A DNA stretch of 36,368 nucleotides from a virus: the IMG/VR virus record IMGVR_UViG_3300028008_000047, positions 1 to 36,368 of that record; one strand, given 5' to 3'. Both the position numbers and the translations under genes were made by a program. This document shows, piece after piece, positions 22,968-30,675 of this stretch; position 1 is the first letter of the stretch, and each line of letters opens with the position of its first letter. The notes under the pieces are model-generated. The model was not told the DNA's origin, searched no databases, and saw only the letters and a program-made list of their open reading frames with translations.

Positions 22968-24173
22968 TTATTTTGATTTATAATGAATTAATTTGTCATA
23001 ATATAGTGCTAAGGTAGCCCATATTGCGTCTGGATACAAGTTAGTATACTTGTTTCCCATTTTATGATAATTTTTCCATACTGTTTTACTTGCATCAAAC
23101 TTACTGTAGTATTTCCAAAATTCTGTATCAGTTCTATCGCTTAACATATAATGATGTTTTATATATGTACTATTATCATTCCATACATTACGCATTGCTC
23201 TATTGTACGTATTAGCTCCATAGCCACGTTGTAAGCACCGTACAAGCGTTGTTATGCTGAATTGCGTCATAAACAATGCATTACTTTCCAAAGGGTCTAT
23301 AAAGCCGTTACTAAGCCCTACTGCAACTACATTATCATGCCAAGGATTAGATAGAACACTAGGATTCCATTTTAATAGTCTAGGACTTTTTCCCATAAAG
23401 GGAGTTCTGTGTGCATTTACTTTATTAAATTCTGCAAGTGCATCTTCGTCTGTTTGATGTTTACTACTAAACACATAACCTGTTCCAATTCTATTTGTTA
23501 AGTCAATAATAAATTGCCAACCGTTGCTACGTGCTACGCTTTGTGTATATCCTTGTACATCGCTGTCTTGTAATTCAAAAGGACACACCCATGCTTTATC
23601 TACTAAATGATGTTCAAGTGTTACTTCTGTATTATCCTTTACAAACTTTCTACGGAAACCTGTACAATCTAAATATAAATCATATCCCTCAGGTAACTCG
23701 TCTAAAGTGTCTATAATATGTGTTACATTTTTACAATTGTTTTTAACTATGTCGCCTGCTTTTTCAGCATCTAAGTGATAAGCAGTTGCTTGCCAACCAC
23801 CTTTATGATATAGTTGATCATTAATATTGTGCTTATCTACTTTGCCGGAATCATATTGTTGCTTCCATTTATCAAATACATTATTATCATTAAACCAAAA
23901 TGTAAATGCAAATTCATCTCCACCTGGTTTATTCCATTGACTTTTTATATTGCCAAATTTCTTTTGTGCATTACTTTTTTCCATCCACTCATCTTCAGAC
24001 ATTCCCATGTCTTCAAAGAATTGTGCAATTTGAGGTAATGTACTTTCACCTACACCTATTATAGGAATATCACTACTTTCAATAAGTGTGATATCATAAT
24101 CTGGGAATTGTTTTTCTAAATAGCCTGCAGCCCACCAACCTGTAGTTCCGCCGCCAATAATACAAATTTTCAT
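22968..24173 (-). CDS. flavin-dependent (tryptophan) halogenase-like protein
   Basis: A 401-aa protein, shorter than PrnA-type halogenases (about 500 aa). FAD-binding GGGTTGWWAA is at 7-16, GVGESTLP at 40-47. A Lys pair at 71-72 (NAQKKFG) is where the catalytic Lys of PrnA lies. DCTGF is at 169-173 and FIDPLESNAL, with Glu near 296, resembles the PrnA Glu/Ser site. The family hallmark WxWxIP is replaced by WQFIID at 219-224, though the following RIGTGYVFSS is conserved. It may be a divergent halogenase or another flavin monooxygenase; no separate flavin reductase is seen. The gene stands alone between a consensus late promoter and a terminator. Confidence 0.83.
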   Translation of the reverse strand: MKICIIGGGTTGWWAAGYLEKQFPDYDITLIESSDIPIIGVGESTLPQIAQFFEDMGMSEDEWMEKSNAQKKFGNIKSQWNKPGGDEFAFTFWFNDNNVFDKWKQQYDSGKVDKHNINDQLYHKGGWQATAYHLDAEKAGDIVKNNCKNVTHIIDTLDELPEGYDLYLDCTGFRRKFVKDNTEVTLEHHLVDKAWVCPFELQDSDVQGYTQSVARSNGWQFIIDLTNRIGTGYVFSSKHQTDEDALAEFNKVNAHRTPFMGKSPRLLKWNPSVLSNPWHDNVVAVGLSNGFIDPLESNALFMTQFSITTLVRCLQRGYGANTYNRAMRNVWNDNSTYIKHHYMLSDRTDTEFWKYYSKFDASKTVWKNYHKMGNKYTNLYPDAIWATLALYYDKLIHYKSK

Positions 24174-24192
24174 AGTTGTTCCTTATATGCAT

Positions 24193-24200
24193 TATTTATA
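24193..24200 (-). promoter_or_regulatory. T4-type late promoter of the halogenase-like gene
   Basis: TATAAATA, identical to the T4 late consensus, on the minus strand, with AAGGAAC ahead of the ATG at 24173. It abuts the hairpin at 24200-24230. Confidence 0.85.
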
Positions 24201-24230
24201 ATAACGCAGGCATATTTTACCTGCGTTATT
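24200..24230 (-). terminator. hairpin ending the SbmA-like gene
   Basis: AATAACGCAGG (24200-24210) pairs perfectly with CCTGCGTTATT (24220-24230) around a 9-base loop, just after the transporter stop. The U tract on the minus strand is weak, so termination may be partial. On the plus strand it is followed by a T-rich run. Confidence 0.7.
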
Positions 24231-24236
24231 GTATTT

Positions 24237-25208
24237 TTATTTTTCTTCAATTAGTCTTTCAAACTCTCTCAAACGTTTATATACGCTTGCTAGTTCAATA
24301 ATAGTAGGCCATGCTTTAAGTATATATTGCATTGAACCTTCTACTCTGCCAAAAGCTCTAATAATTTGTTGCATTACACCTAGTGTTACAACACCTGCTA
24401 CAATAGCTGGTGCTAAGAACACATAAGCACTTAATACATTTGCTTGTAAATATGAAATTCTACCTATATTAAAATACAAGTATCTAATATAAGATTTAAA
24501 GTGAATACTTCTTACATCATGGAATAATTCATCAATTCTCTTAGGACGAATTGTTACATCATCTTCTGCAATTACAAGTATCTTCCTGTAAGCTGCTTCT
24601 TTCTTTTGTAAATCATATTCTACTCCAACTAGACGTAATAACCAACCTAATCCAATTAAGAATATTGTTCCTCCAATACTCCAAACTAAAGCACCAGTTA
24701 CTAGTCCATATTGCCAATCACCAAAAAAGAAGATTGGAATACCAACTGATAGTCCTAACAGAATAGGAACAAATTGTACTAGAACCATTACTGATTCAAT
24801 TAAACTTGTACCAAGTCCTTCCATAATACGACTAAACTTAATAGTATCTTCTTGTACACGCTGAGCTGCGCCTTCAATGGTACGTGCTTTATCGTATACG
24901 CTATGATACCATTCAACCATTGCTGCTCTCCAACGGAACAAATAGTGTGCAGTAAAGTAACTAACAACTACGGCAATCAAAACATAAATTGCAGCCAAGT
25001 AAATAAAAGTTCCTAAACTACTCCAATATTCAGTAATTGTAATAGCGTTTGGTGCACCAAGTGCTTTTTGAATCATATCGTAAAACTGTCCAAACCATTC
25101 GTTAATTTTAACGTCAATTTGAACTTGTATCCACAATGAACTTAAAATAACAGCTGAACCCAGCCACGACCATAATCTCCATTGTTTTTGTGTGAAAAAT
25201 CTAAACAT
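24237..25208 (-). CDS. SbmA/BacA-type peptide transporter
   Basis: A 323-aa inner-membrane protein. Its core closely follows E. coli SbmA (406 aa): FRWRAAMVEWY and IEGAAQRVQEDTIKF (111-125), FVPILLGLS, YGLVTGALVWSIGGT, KKEAAYRK, AEDD, YFNIGRISYLQ, APAIVAGVVTLGVM and VYKRLREFE. Hydrophobic segments lie near 13-30, 63-92, 135-162, 168-195 and 255-283. There is no Walker motif, as expected: SbmA/BacA are proton-driven dimeric importers of peptides and peptide antibiotics. Relative to SbmA it lacks the first roughly 80 residues, including N-terminal membrane sequence. It stands alone with its own late promoter and a hairpin, between gp13 and gp14. Confidence 0.93.
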   Translation of the reverse strand: MFRFFTQKQWRLWSWLGSAVILSSLWIQVQIDVKINEWFGQFYDMIQKALGAPNAITITEYWSSLGTFIYLAAIYVLIAVVVSYFTAHYLFRWRAAMVEWYHSVYDKARTIEGAAQRVQEDTIKFSRIMEGLGTSLIESVMVLVQFVPILLGLSVGIPIFFFGDWQYGLVTGALVWSIGGTIFLIGLGWLLRLVGVEYDLQKKEAAYRKILVIAEDDVTIRPKRIDELFHDVRSIHFKSYIRYLYFNIGRISYLQANVLSAYVFLAPAIVAGVVTLGVMQQIIRAFGRVEGSMQYILKAWPTIIELASVYKRLREFERLIEEK

Positions 25209-25251
25209 TTTCTTTTCCTTATATAAAATGTAGAATTAACTACATACATAT

Positions 25252-25260
25252 CTATTTATC
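25252..25260 (-). promoter_or_regulatory. T4-type late promoter of the SbmA-like gene
   Basis: GATAAATAG on the minus strand, about 44 bases before the transporter start, with AAGGAAAAG before the ATG. It is back to back with the gp14 promoter on the other strand. Confidence 0.8.
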
Positions 25261-25283
25261 GTAGCAATAGGATGTCTAATTTG

Positions 25284-25292
25284 CATAAATAC
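25284..25292 (+). promoter_or_regulatory. T4-type late promoter of gp14-gp15
   Basis: CATAAATAC followed by AATATAACAAGG on the plus strand. It shares its downstream sequence with the gp19 promoter. The AAGGA just after it serves as ribosome site for gp14. Confidence 0.82.
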
Positions 25293-25312
25293 AATATAAC
25301 AAGGAAACCTGC

Positions 25313-26377
25313 ATGCCAAGATTAAGTTTATATAAACCATTTAAAGGTAACGACTATAAGTTTATGGATCACGCAATACGTGAACAATTCGATATAGGCG
25401 GTACTGGAATACACGTACACAAGTACCTAGGACCAGATCCTAAAAGAGATAGTAAAGATCCTAGTGAGCCTAATTATGGCAGTGGACTTGAGATTGATAA
25501 TATTACAGGCGAAGAAATTAATCCTGAAGGTTTAATTGACGAAACAAACATACAAGACTTACTATTCATGGAAAACAGAGATCGTAAATACGATCCTGAT
25601 GTATTTGAACTACGTGGTGTATACAATGTTAGTGACAATGACTTTGATTTAACACAATTTGGATTATTTTTAACAAACGATACACTGTTTATTAGTTTTC
25701 ATATTAATGATATGGTAGAACGTATGGGTCGTAGACTTATGCCAGGTGATGTAATTGAACTACCACATTTACGTGATGAATTATTACTTACAAACGACAG
25801 AGATGCTATTAATAAGTTTTATGTTGTACAAGATGCCGCAAGAGGAAGTGAAGGTTTTTCACAAACTTGGTATCCACACATTTGGCGTGTTAAAGTAGCA
25901 CCACTAACAGATACACAAGAATACGCAGATATACTTGGTACTGCTAATGATCCAAATAGTCTTAAAAATGATATCAGTGCATACAAAACAGAACTTAATA
26001 TTAGTAATGCTATTGTAAAAAGTGCTGAAGCAGCAGATCCGTTAGGATTGCCATTAGCTGATCATTTATTTGGCGTAGACAATAATACTAATGAATACAA
26101 TCACGGAGAATCACTAGAACAAGGTGATCAATTTCCAGTTGTACCAAACGAAGGCGATTATTTTGTAAGAACAGATTTTACACCTAATAGACTTTTTGTG
26201 AGACGAGGTAACAAATGGCATAGACTATATGATAATGTTACTGATCAAACATGGAGTGATAGAACATATAATGCAAGTAGCTTTATCAATAATAATGCTA
26301 CTACAGTTATTGACGATAAAGAGTTTCCTGAAAAGCAAGCACTTAGTCAGGTAATTAAACCAAAGAGTGATTTTTAA
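25313..26377 (+). CDS. 14: neck protein gp14
   Basis: A 354-aa protein (T4 gp14 is 256 aa). With gp13 it makes the neck/head-completion complex. The central region, FGLFLTNDTLFISFHIND followed by RRLMPGDVIELPH, aligns in pattern with T4 FGMQVQDEVTLSINP...EPKEGDLIYFP. The N-terminus (MPRLSLYKP) and Gly/Asp-rich 35-60 region look like the marine T4-like form. Residues 279-308 (EGDYFVRTDFTPNRLFVRRG, then KWHRLYD) are an extra module like those in the sheath. The next gene is gp15, as in T4, but both are on the opposite strand from gp13. Confidence 0.83.
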   Translation: MPRLSLYKPFKGNDYKFMDHAIREQFDIGGTGIHVHKYLGPDPKRDSKDPSEPNYGSGLEIDNITGEEINPEGLIDETNIQDLLFMENRDRKYDPDVFELRGVYNVSDNDFDLTQFGLFLTNDTLFISFHINDMVERMGRRLMPGDVIELPHLRDELLLTNDRDAINKFYVVQDAARGSEGFSQTWYPHIWRVKVAPLTDTQEYADILGTANDPNSLKNDISAYKTELNISNAIVKSAEAADPLGLPLADHLFGVDNNTNEYNHGESLEQGDQFPVVPNEGDYFVRTDFTPNRLFVRRGNKWHRLYDNVTDQTWSDRTYNASSFINNNATTVIDDKEFPEKQALSQVIKPKSDF

Positions 26378-26379
26378 TA

Positions 26380-27735
26380 ATGGCACAACAATACTTTTAC
26401 GATAAACAAATTAGAAGATACATTCAACAGTTTATAAGACTGTTTAGTGGATTCAGTGTCGAAATGGGTAAAAACGATCAAGACTTATCTATATTTCAAC
26501 AAGTACCTGTACGTTACGGAGACATCAACAGAATGGCTGCACACATAACAAGAGAAAACAGTGAAAATATTATCAATACTGTTCCATTTATAAGTTGTTA
26601 TGTAACTTCATTAGATATGCTACCAGAAAGACGTACATACCAAGATCATGTTGATAAGGTTCAAGTTTTTGAAAAGAAATATGATAACGAAACCGGAGAG
26701 TATACTAATGAACGAGGCAATAGCTATACTGTTGAAAGACATGCACCCGTTCCTTACATGCTACAAATGAATTGCGACATTTGGACTTCAAATACAGATC
26801 AAAAATTACAGTTAATGGAACAAATATTAGTATTATTTAATCCTACATTAGATATAAGAACAAACGATAGTCCAATTGACTGGACTGCATTAAGTCATGT
26901 AGAATTAACTAATACAACGTGGAGTACTAGAAGTGTAGGATCAAGCATAGATGATATTATTGATGTTGCAACTTTAAGTTTTAATATACCAATACATATT
27001 AATCCTCCAGCTAAAGTTAAACAACAAAAATTAATTCATACAATTATAAGTGAATTATATAATTTAGATGACACAAATTTAGACTTGTTCAGAGAAGAAA
27101 AGTCTTTTGATACGCAAACATTACAATATACTATTGTAACATACGAAGATAGAAAAGTGAAATACGAAGATGGAACTTTACAATTATTAAATGCAAATGG
27201 GCAAAAACTTGACAACGATGGTTTAATACTAGACTGGACAAAAGAGTTAAAACCCTTTGGTGTATTAAGAACTGGAATAAGTCAATTAAGGCTTAGAAAA
27301 AATTCAGTTACAAATCCTAAATCAGACGATATAATTGGTAAACTTGATTTTCATCCTAGTAACCCAAATCTATTAACAGTTGATGTAGATCAATCAACTT
27401 TACCAACAAACACACTAACGGCTGTAAATGCTATTTTAGATCCAGTTATTAATTATCCTGGAGATGGAACAGTACCAGCTGCCGTACTAGGACAACGATA
27501 TATTTTAATTAACGATACTCCTAGTAATCAGTTGTTAAATGTTGTTGCACACAAATATGATATTATTGAATATAATGGTTCGGCATGGAATGTAAGTTTT
27601 GATGCTTCAACAACTATAGACACTCAATATGTAACTAATGTGGCAAGTAACGACCAACTTGAATGGAACGGCAAAGAGTGGGTTAATAGTTATGAGGGAA
27701 TTTACAATGCAGGATTCTGGAGACTCTATCTCTAA
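26380..27735 (+). CDS. 15: proximal tail sheath stabiliser gp15
   Basis: A 451-aa protein (T4 gp15 is 272 aa). It caps the tail and joins it to the neck. The first 220 residues follow the T4 order: YFYDKQIRRYIQQFIRLFSG, PVRYGDINRM, ENIINTVPFISCYV, PYMLQMNCDIWTSNTDQKLQ then LMEQILVLFNPTLDI, and a PIHINPPAKV strand. The extra about 200 C-terminal residues are not in T4 and include a module of the shape LGQRYILINDTPSN...YDIIEYNGSAWNVSFD, related to surface repeats in gp18 and gp14. It starts 2 bases after the gp14 stop, so it shares the promoter at 25284. Confidence 0.88.
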   Translation: MAQQYFYDKQIRRYIQQFIRLFSGFSVEMGKNDQDLSIFQQVPVRYGDINRMAAHITRENSENIINTVPFISCYVTSLDMLPERRTYQDHVDKVQVFEKKYDNETGEYTNERGNSYTVERHAPVPYMLQMNCDIWTSNTDQKLQLMEQILVLFNPTLDIRTNDSPIDWTALSHVELTNTTWSTRSVGSSIDDIIDVATLSFNIPIHINPPAKVKQQKLIHTIISELYNLDDTNLDLFREEKSFDTQTLQYTIVTYEDRKVKYEDGTLQLLNANGQKLDNDGLILDWTKELKPFGVLRTGISQLRLRKNSVTNPKSDDIIGKLDFHPSNPNLLTVDVDQSTLPTNTLTAVNAILDPVINYPGDGTVPAAVLGQRYILINDTPSNQLLNVVAHKYDIIEYNGSAWNVSFDASTTIDTQYVTNVASNDQLEWNGKEWVNSYEGIYNAGFWRLYL

Positions 27736-27784
27736 CATCGACGACCCATGTGACGATGTAAGCCATTGGATAGGAAAAATATGA
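27707..27784 (+). CDS. possible 25-aa coupling peptide between gp15 and Nudix
   Basis: An out-of-frame ATG in the last codons of gp15 begins a 25-codon frame (MQDSGDSISN...HWIGKI) with GAGGGA about 7 bases upstream. Its TGA overlaps the Nudix ATG as ATGA. The position suggests translational coupling from gp15 to the Nudix gene. Codon evidence is too short to show it is made. Confidence 0.3.
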   Translation: MQDSGDSISNIDDPCDDVSHWIGKI

Positions 27785-28215
27785 TAATAGCAAGTGGTTG
27801 TTTATTTTTAAGCACAGACACTGGAAGAATAATGCTTCAGCAAAGAAGTGGTGAAGTTAATCACCCACGTACATGGGGTTTTTTTGGAGGTAAAGCTGAA
27901 AAAGGTGAAAGACCAAATGAAGCACTACTGCGTGAAATAGAAGAAGAACTTGGATTAGTTCCTGATATCAAAAAAGTTATTCCTATTAATAAATTCACTA
28001 GTCCTAATAAGAAATTTGTTTACCATACATTTTTAGTTACAGTTGAGGAAGAATTTATTCCTATTCTTAATAATGAAAGTGATGGTTATTGTTGGATTAA
28101 AATTGGTAATTGGCCTAGACCGTTACACCCTGGTGCAAAAATACAATGTAATTCAAAACAGTTTGTTAAAAAGATAAAAACAGTATACGAACAGTTTACT
28201 ACATCTTTGGATTAA
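27781..28215 (+). CDS. Nudix hydrolase
   Basis: A 144-aa protein with a complete Nudix box, residues 37-59: G-x5-E-x7-R-E-x-x-E-E-x-G-L (GKAEKGERPN..REIEEELGL). Such enzymes cleave nucleoside diphosphates linked to another group; marine T4-like phages and T4 (NudE) carry them. The exact substrate cannot be told from the box. I chose the ATG at 27781 with AGGA 6 bases upstream over a TTG at 27766. It ends the plus-strand unit and overlaps the convergent sulfotransferase-like gene by 17 bases. Confidence 0.9.
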   Translation: MIIASGCLFLSTDTGRIMLQQRSGEVNHPRTWGFFGGKAEKGERPNEALLREIEEELGLVPDIKKVIPINKFTSPNKKFVYHTFLVTVEEEFIPILNNESDGYCWIKIGNWPRPLHPGAKIQCNSKQFVKKIKTVYEQFTTSLD

Positions 28216-28915
28216 TAATACCCATTTCTTTTCTATTAAATATATTATTTAAAAAAGAATTAAATACTTCTTCACTATCGTATTGATGAATATCACTAAA
28301 GTCTGGATCAATGTCATACATCTCAGAGTTTGTTCTCATGTTATGTGAAAAACCCAAAGCAGTTGCCGTTTCTTTCCAACCATAATAACGTTTTAAATCA
28401 AAGTTATTTTTTATTTCATCACATTCTATAGCAATTTGTTGTAACATTCTTTCATCATTCTTATACCATGTATATATTGGATATGTGATATTCCATCCAC
28501 CTACATGTTTCCACCAATTAAAACATTCTTGTGGCGTATCATAAAAAGACCAAAACCTTGCTTTTGGAAATAGTTCTTTTAACAATGGTAAATGATAACT
28601 GAACCAATGACTTTTAATAATTTTAGTTCCATAATCCCAATCTGAAAATGGTGCTTTAAATTCTTGTATTATTTCTTCTTTAGTTAATGTATCCAATACG
28701 TCAAACTTATGTCCTACTGGATTATCGGGTCCCCAATAAGCACCTCGGTGCCAACCAACAACTTGTCCATCAACTTTCTTTCTGTATACAAAGTTATTTT
28801 TATTATCAGATAAATTAATATCTTTGCATATAAGACTAAGCATACGAATTGCTCCACTCCATCTAGAACCTGGAGCTCCTGTAACTATAATTAAATCTTC
28901 GCCCTGATATTCCAT
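28199..28915 (-). CDS. sulfotransferase-like P-loop protein
   Basis: A 238-aa protein. Residues 9-20, IIVTGAPGSRWS, resemble the PAPS-binding loop of sulfotransferases. GTKIIKSHWFSYHLPLLKEL followed by ARFWSFYDTPQECFNWWKHV resembles the second conserved region (K-x-H..., then a strand with a residue cluster contacting the 3'-phosphate). The rest is Trp/Tyr-rich. Sulfotransferases move sulfate from PAPS to sugars, lipids or tyrosines. The usual Arg/Ser of the 3'-phosphate site is not clearly present, so activity is uncertain. It is the last gene of the 33.7-28.2 kb operon; its ATG overlaps the SGNH gene stop. Confidence 0.62.
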   Translation of the reverse strand: MEYQGEDLIIVTGAPGSRWSGAIRMLSLICKDINLSDNKNNFVYRKKVDGQVVGWHRGAYWGPDNPVGHKFDVLDTLTKEEIIQEFKAPFSDWDYGTKIIKSHWFSYHLPLLKELFPKARFWSFYDTPQECFNWWKHVGGWNITYPIYTWYKNDERMLQQIAIECDEIKNNFDLKRYYGWKETATALGFSHNMRTNSEMYDIDPDFSDIHQYDSEEVFNSFLNNIFNRKEMGIINPKM

Positions 28916-29724
28916 TAGTTTCCTTTATTAATTTCTTCTAAAACTTTGTTTGCAAGATATTCATGTGTCTTAGGTCCTGGGTGTGTTTGGTCTCTTCCTA
29001 AGTCTATCATTTCTTCTTTACTGTATTGTATTGATTTAATGTGTGTTGGCTCGTAATCATAAAACCAATGCTTTCTTCTTTCATTTGGTTCTAGTATATA
29101 ATATTGTGCATTTGGAAATGATTGTAGTAATGCTAATTCAAACATTTTAAATATTTTACCATTACTTTGTTTAAAAGTTTCTCTAACAAGTTTTCTAACC
29201 TTTTCATCTTTTTCTTTTCTTAACCAAAATCTCATAAGCCAGTTAGTATCATTAACACCCCAAAAATCAGTAAGTATAACGTATTTTGGATTAAGTTTAA
29301 AATCAAATAAATTATCTGCCATGTCTGTTAATGTATCAAAATCACTTATGTTAAAATGATTCAATGATAATTTTTTAGAAAGCAAATATGGTATACTCAT
29401 CTCATACGGTATTCCAGTTCCTAGTAATAAACTTCCACCTGCAAATACTATACCAACATCAGTTAAATCATCTGGGCCTCTGTATCCGTATTTGTTCCAT
29501 GTATAGCTAAAGTCTAATTCAGCATTATTATCCCAATCAAGTTCTTGTATTGCATTAAAAGTAAAATGGTCAGTTCCATTTTCTCCTATTTTACATTTGT
29601 TTCCTGTATCATGTCTGCCATAATATTTTATTGTTTCGTTTGGCAATCTTGGTTGTTTTTCAGATTTTTCTTTTTGATTATAAAAAAACTTTGGATCTAC
29701 TTCAGGAAAGTCGTTTTCTATCAT
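28915..29724 (-). CDS. SGNH/GDSL-family hydrolase-like protein
   Basis: A 269-aa protein. Block I is GIVFAGGSLLLGTG with probable nucleophile Ser98. Block III is DFWGVNDTNW (Gly-x-Asn-Asp, 156-159). Block V is DQTHP with Asp245 and His248, the D-x-x-H pair of the catalytic triad. The block II Gly is not obvious. SGNH enzymes are esterases or acyl-hydrolases, often removing or adding acetyl groups on glycans. The first 90 residues are a polar extension. ATGA overlap with the upstream hydroxylase and TAATG overlap with the sulfotransferase-like gene show tight coupling. Confidence 0.8.
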   Translation of the reverse strand: MIENDFPEVDPKFFYNQKEKSEKQPRLPNETIKYYGRHDTGNKCKIGENGTDHFTFNAIQELDWDNNAELDFSYTWNKYGYRGPDDLTDVGIVFAGGSLLLGTGIPYEMSIPYLLSKKLSLNHFNISDFDTLTDMADNLFDFKLNPKYVILTDFWGVNDTNWLMRFWLRKEKDEKVRKLVRETFKQSNGKIFKMFELALLQSFPNAQYYILEPNERRKHWFYDYEPTHIKSIQYSKEEMIDLGRDQTHPGPKTHEYLANKVLEEINKGN

Positions 29725-30674
29725 ACTTCAATAATCCTATTAGGGTCTGGATTGTCAATCATGTGTTGTACTTTATCATTAATGAATCCAGTAAATTGAA
29801 ACGTAACTCTTGGAGTATATCCAAAGTTAGCTGTTCCATGTGGCATGTTACACCAGTCATATGTTATACACTCACCTGCTTTATATTGATGATAATATGT
29901 ATTACCGAATTGCCATACATGTCCATAATCCCAATCTTGCAACATAACTAAAAATCTTCTTAGCTTTAAAGGATTTTTATCTGCGCCAGCTTTAGTCCAT
30001 ACTTCACGCCAACCGGGTCTTGCATATCTCATTTGTTGATCAATATGAATAGGAGTAACTTGTCCTAGCCTTTGAATATGTAATCTAGATTGATGAACAT
30101 CTACTCCTAGTGCATCTATCATTCTAAGTAGTATTGCATACTCTGGAGATTCGTTACGTTTTGCAAAATAATTCTTTCCATCTTTATCAAATTTTGCTCT
30201 AACGACCATGTCATGATACATACTACTTACATCTTCTTTTCCAGAAGCAAGTAGAACATCTTGTATTTCGCCATCATGTAAATCTTTATCTTGTTTGCTT
30301 AAATTACGCTGTCTATAATTTCCTATAGTCATTTCTGTTGCAGTTTTTAATGCGTGTTGTACTGCTTCACTAAAATCTCCTACAAATCTACAAGGAACAA
30401 CAAATGTTTCTTCATGTGGATCAGCAAAAGTATCAAAGTGCCAATCAGCACGTAATTTATTATGCTCCCATCTACTTGGAACTCCATCTACTTTAAAGAT
30501 GTTATCCATTTTGTCATGTTTTTCCATCTGATCATTGCTGTACATTTCGTCTTTGTATGCTGAATCAGTTTGTGTATTACCTTCTTGATGCTTATGTTCT
30601 GCTTTTTTGACTGCATCAACAAGGTCATCTATTTTGTCGCCACTATAGTAATTTTTATCTGTTTTTTGTTTCAT
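29721..30674 (-). CDS. Asp/Asn hydroxylase-like 2OG-Fe(II) oxygenase
   Basis: A 317-aa protein. The C-terminal half has the full active-site pattern: LHIQRLGQVTPIHID with H210-x-D212, LRRFLVMLQDWDYGHVWQFG, and a distal CNMPHGTANFGYTPRVTFQF with H279 and R289 at the expected ten-residue spacing for 2-oxoglutarate. The first 100 residues are a charged, His/Lys/Asp-rich, probably disordered region followed by a beta segment (ETFVVPCRFVGDF). The substrate is unknown. It is in the same operon as two glycosyltransferase-like genes and another hydroxylase, which suggests hydroxylation of a protein or sugar acceptor. Confidence 0.82.
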   Translation of the reverse strand: MKQKTDKNYYSGDKIDDLVDAVKKAEHKHQEGNTQTDSAYKDEMYSNDQMEKHDKMDNIFKVDGVPSRWEHNKLRADWHFDTFADPHEETFVVPCRFVGDFSEAVQHALKTATEMTIGNYRQRNLSKQDKDLHDGEIQDVLLASGKEDVSSMYHDMVVRAKFDKDGKNYFAKRNESPEYAILLRMIDALGVDVHQSRLHIQRLGQVTPIHIDQQMRYARPGWREVWTKAGADKNPLKLRRFLVMLQDWDYGHVWQFGNTYYHQYKAGECITYDWCNMPHGTANFGYTPRVTFQFTGFINDKVQHMIDNPDPNRIIEV

Positions 30675-30675
30675 G

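Noticed and set aside
24237-25208. SbmA-like gene read as bacterial contamination or as an ABC exporter
   Set aside because: Phage genes with phage promoters lie on both sides, and there is no Walker A or B motif, so neither explanation fits.
25209-25312. Possible tRNA or origin in the divergent intergenic gap
   Set aside because: No cloverleaf or repeat cluster is visible; the gap is accounted for by two divergent late promoters and ribosome sites.
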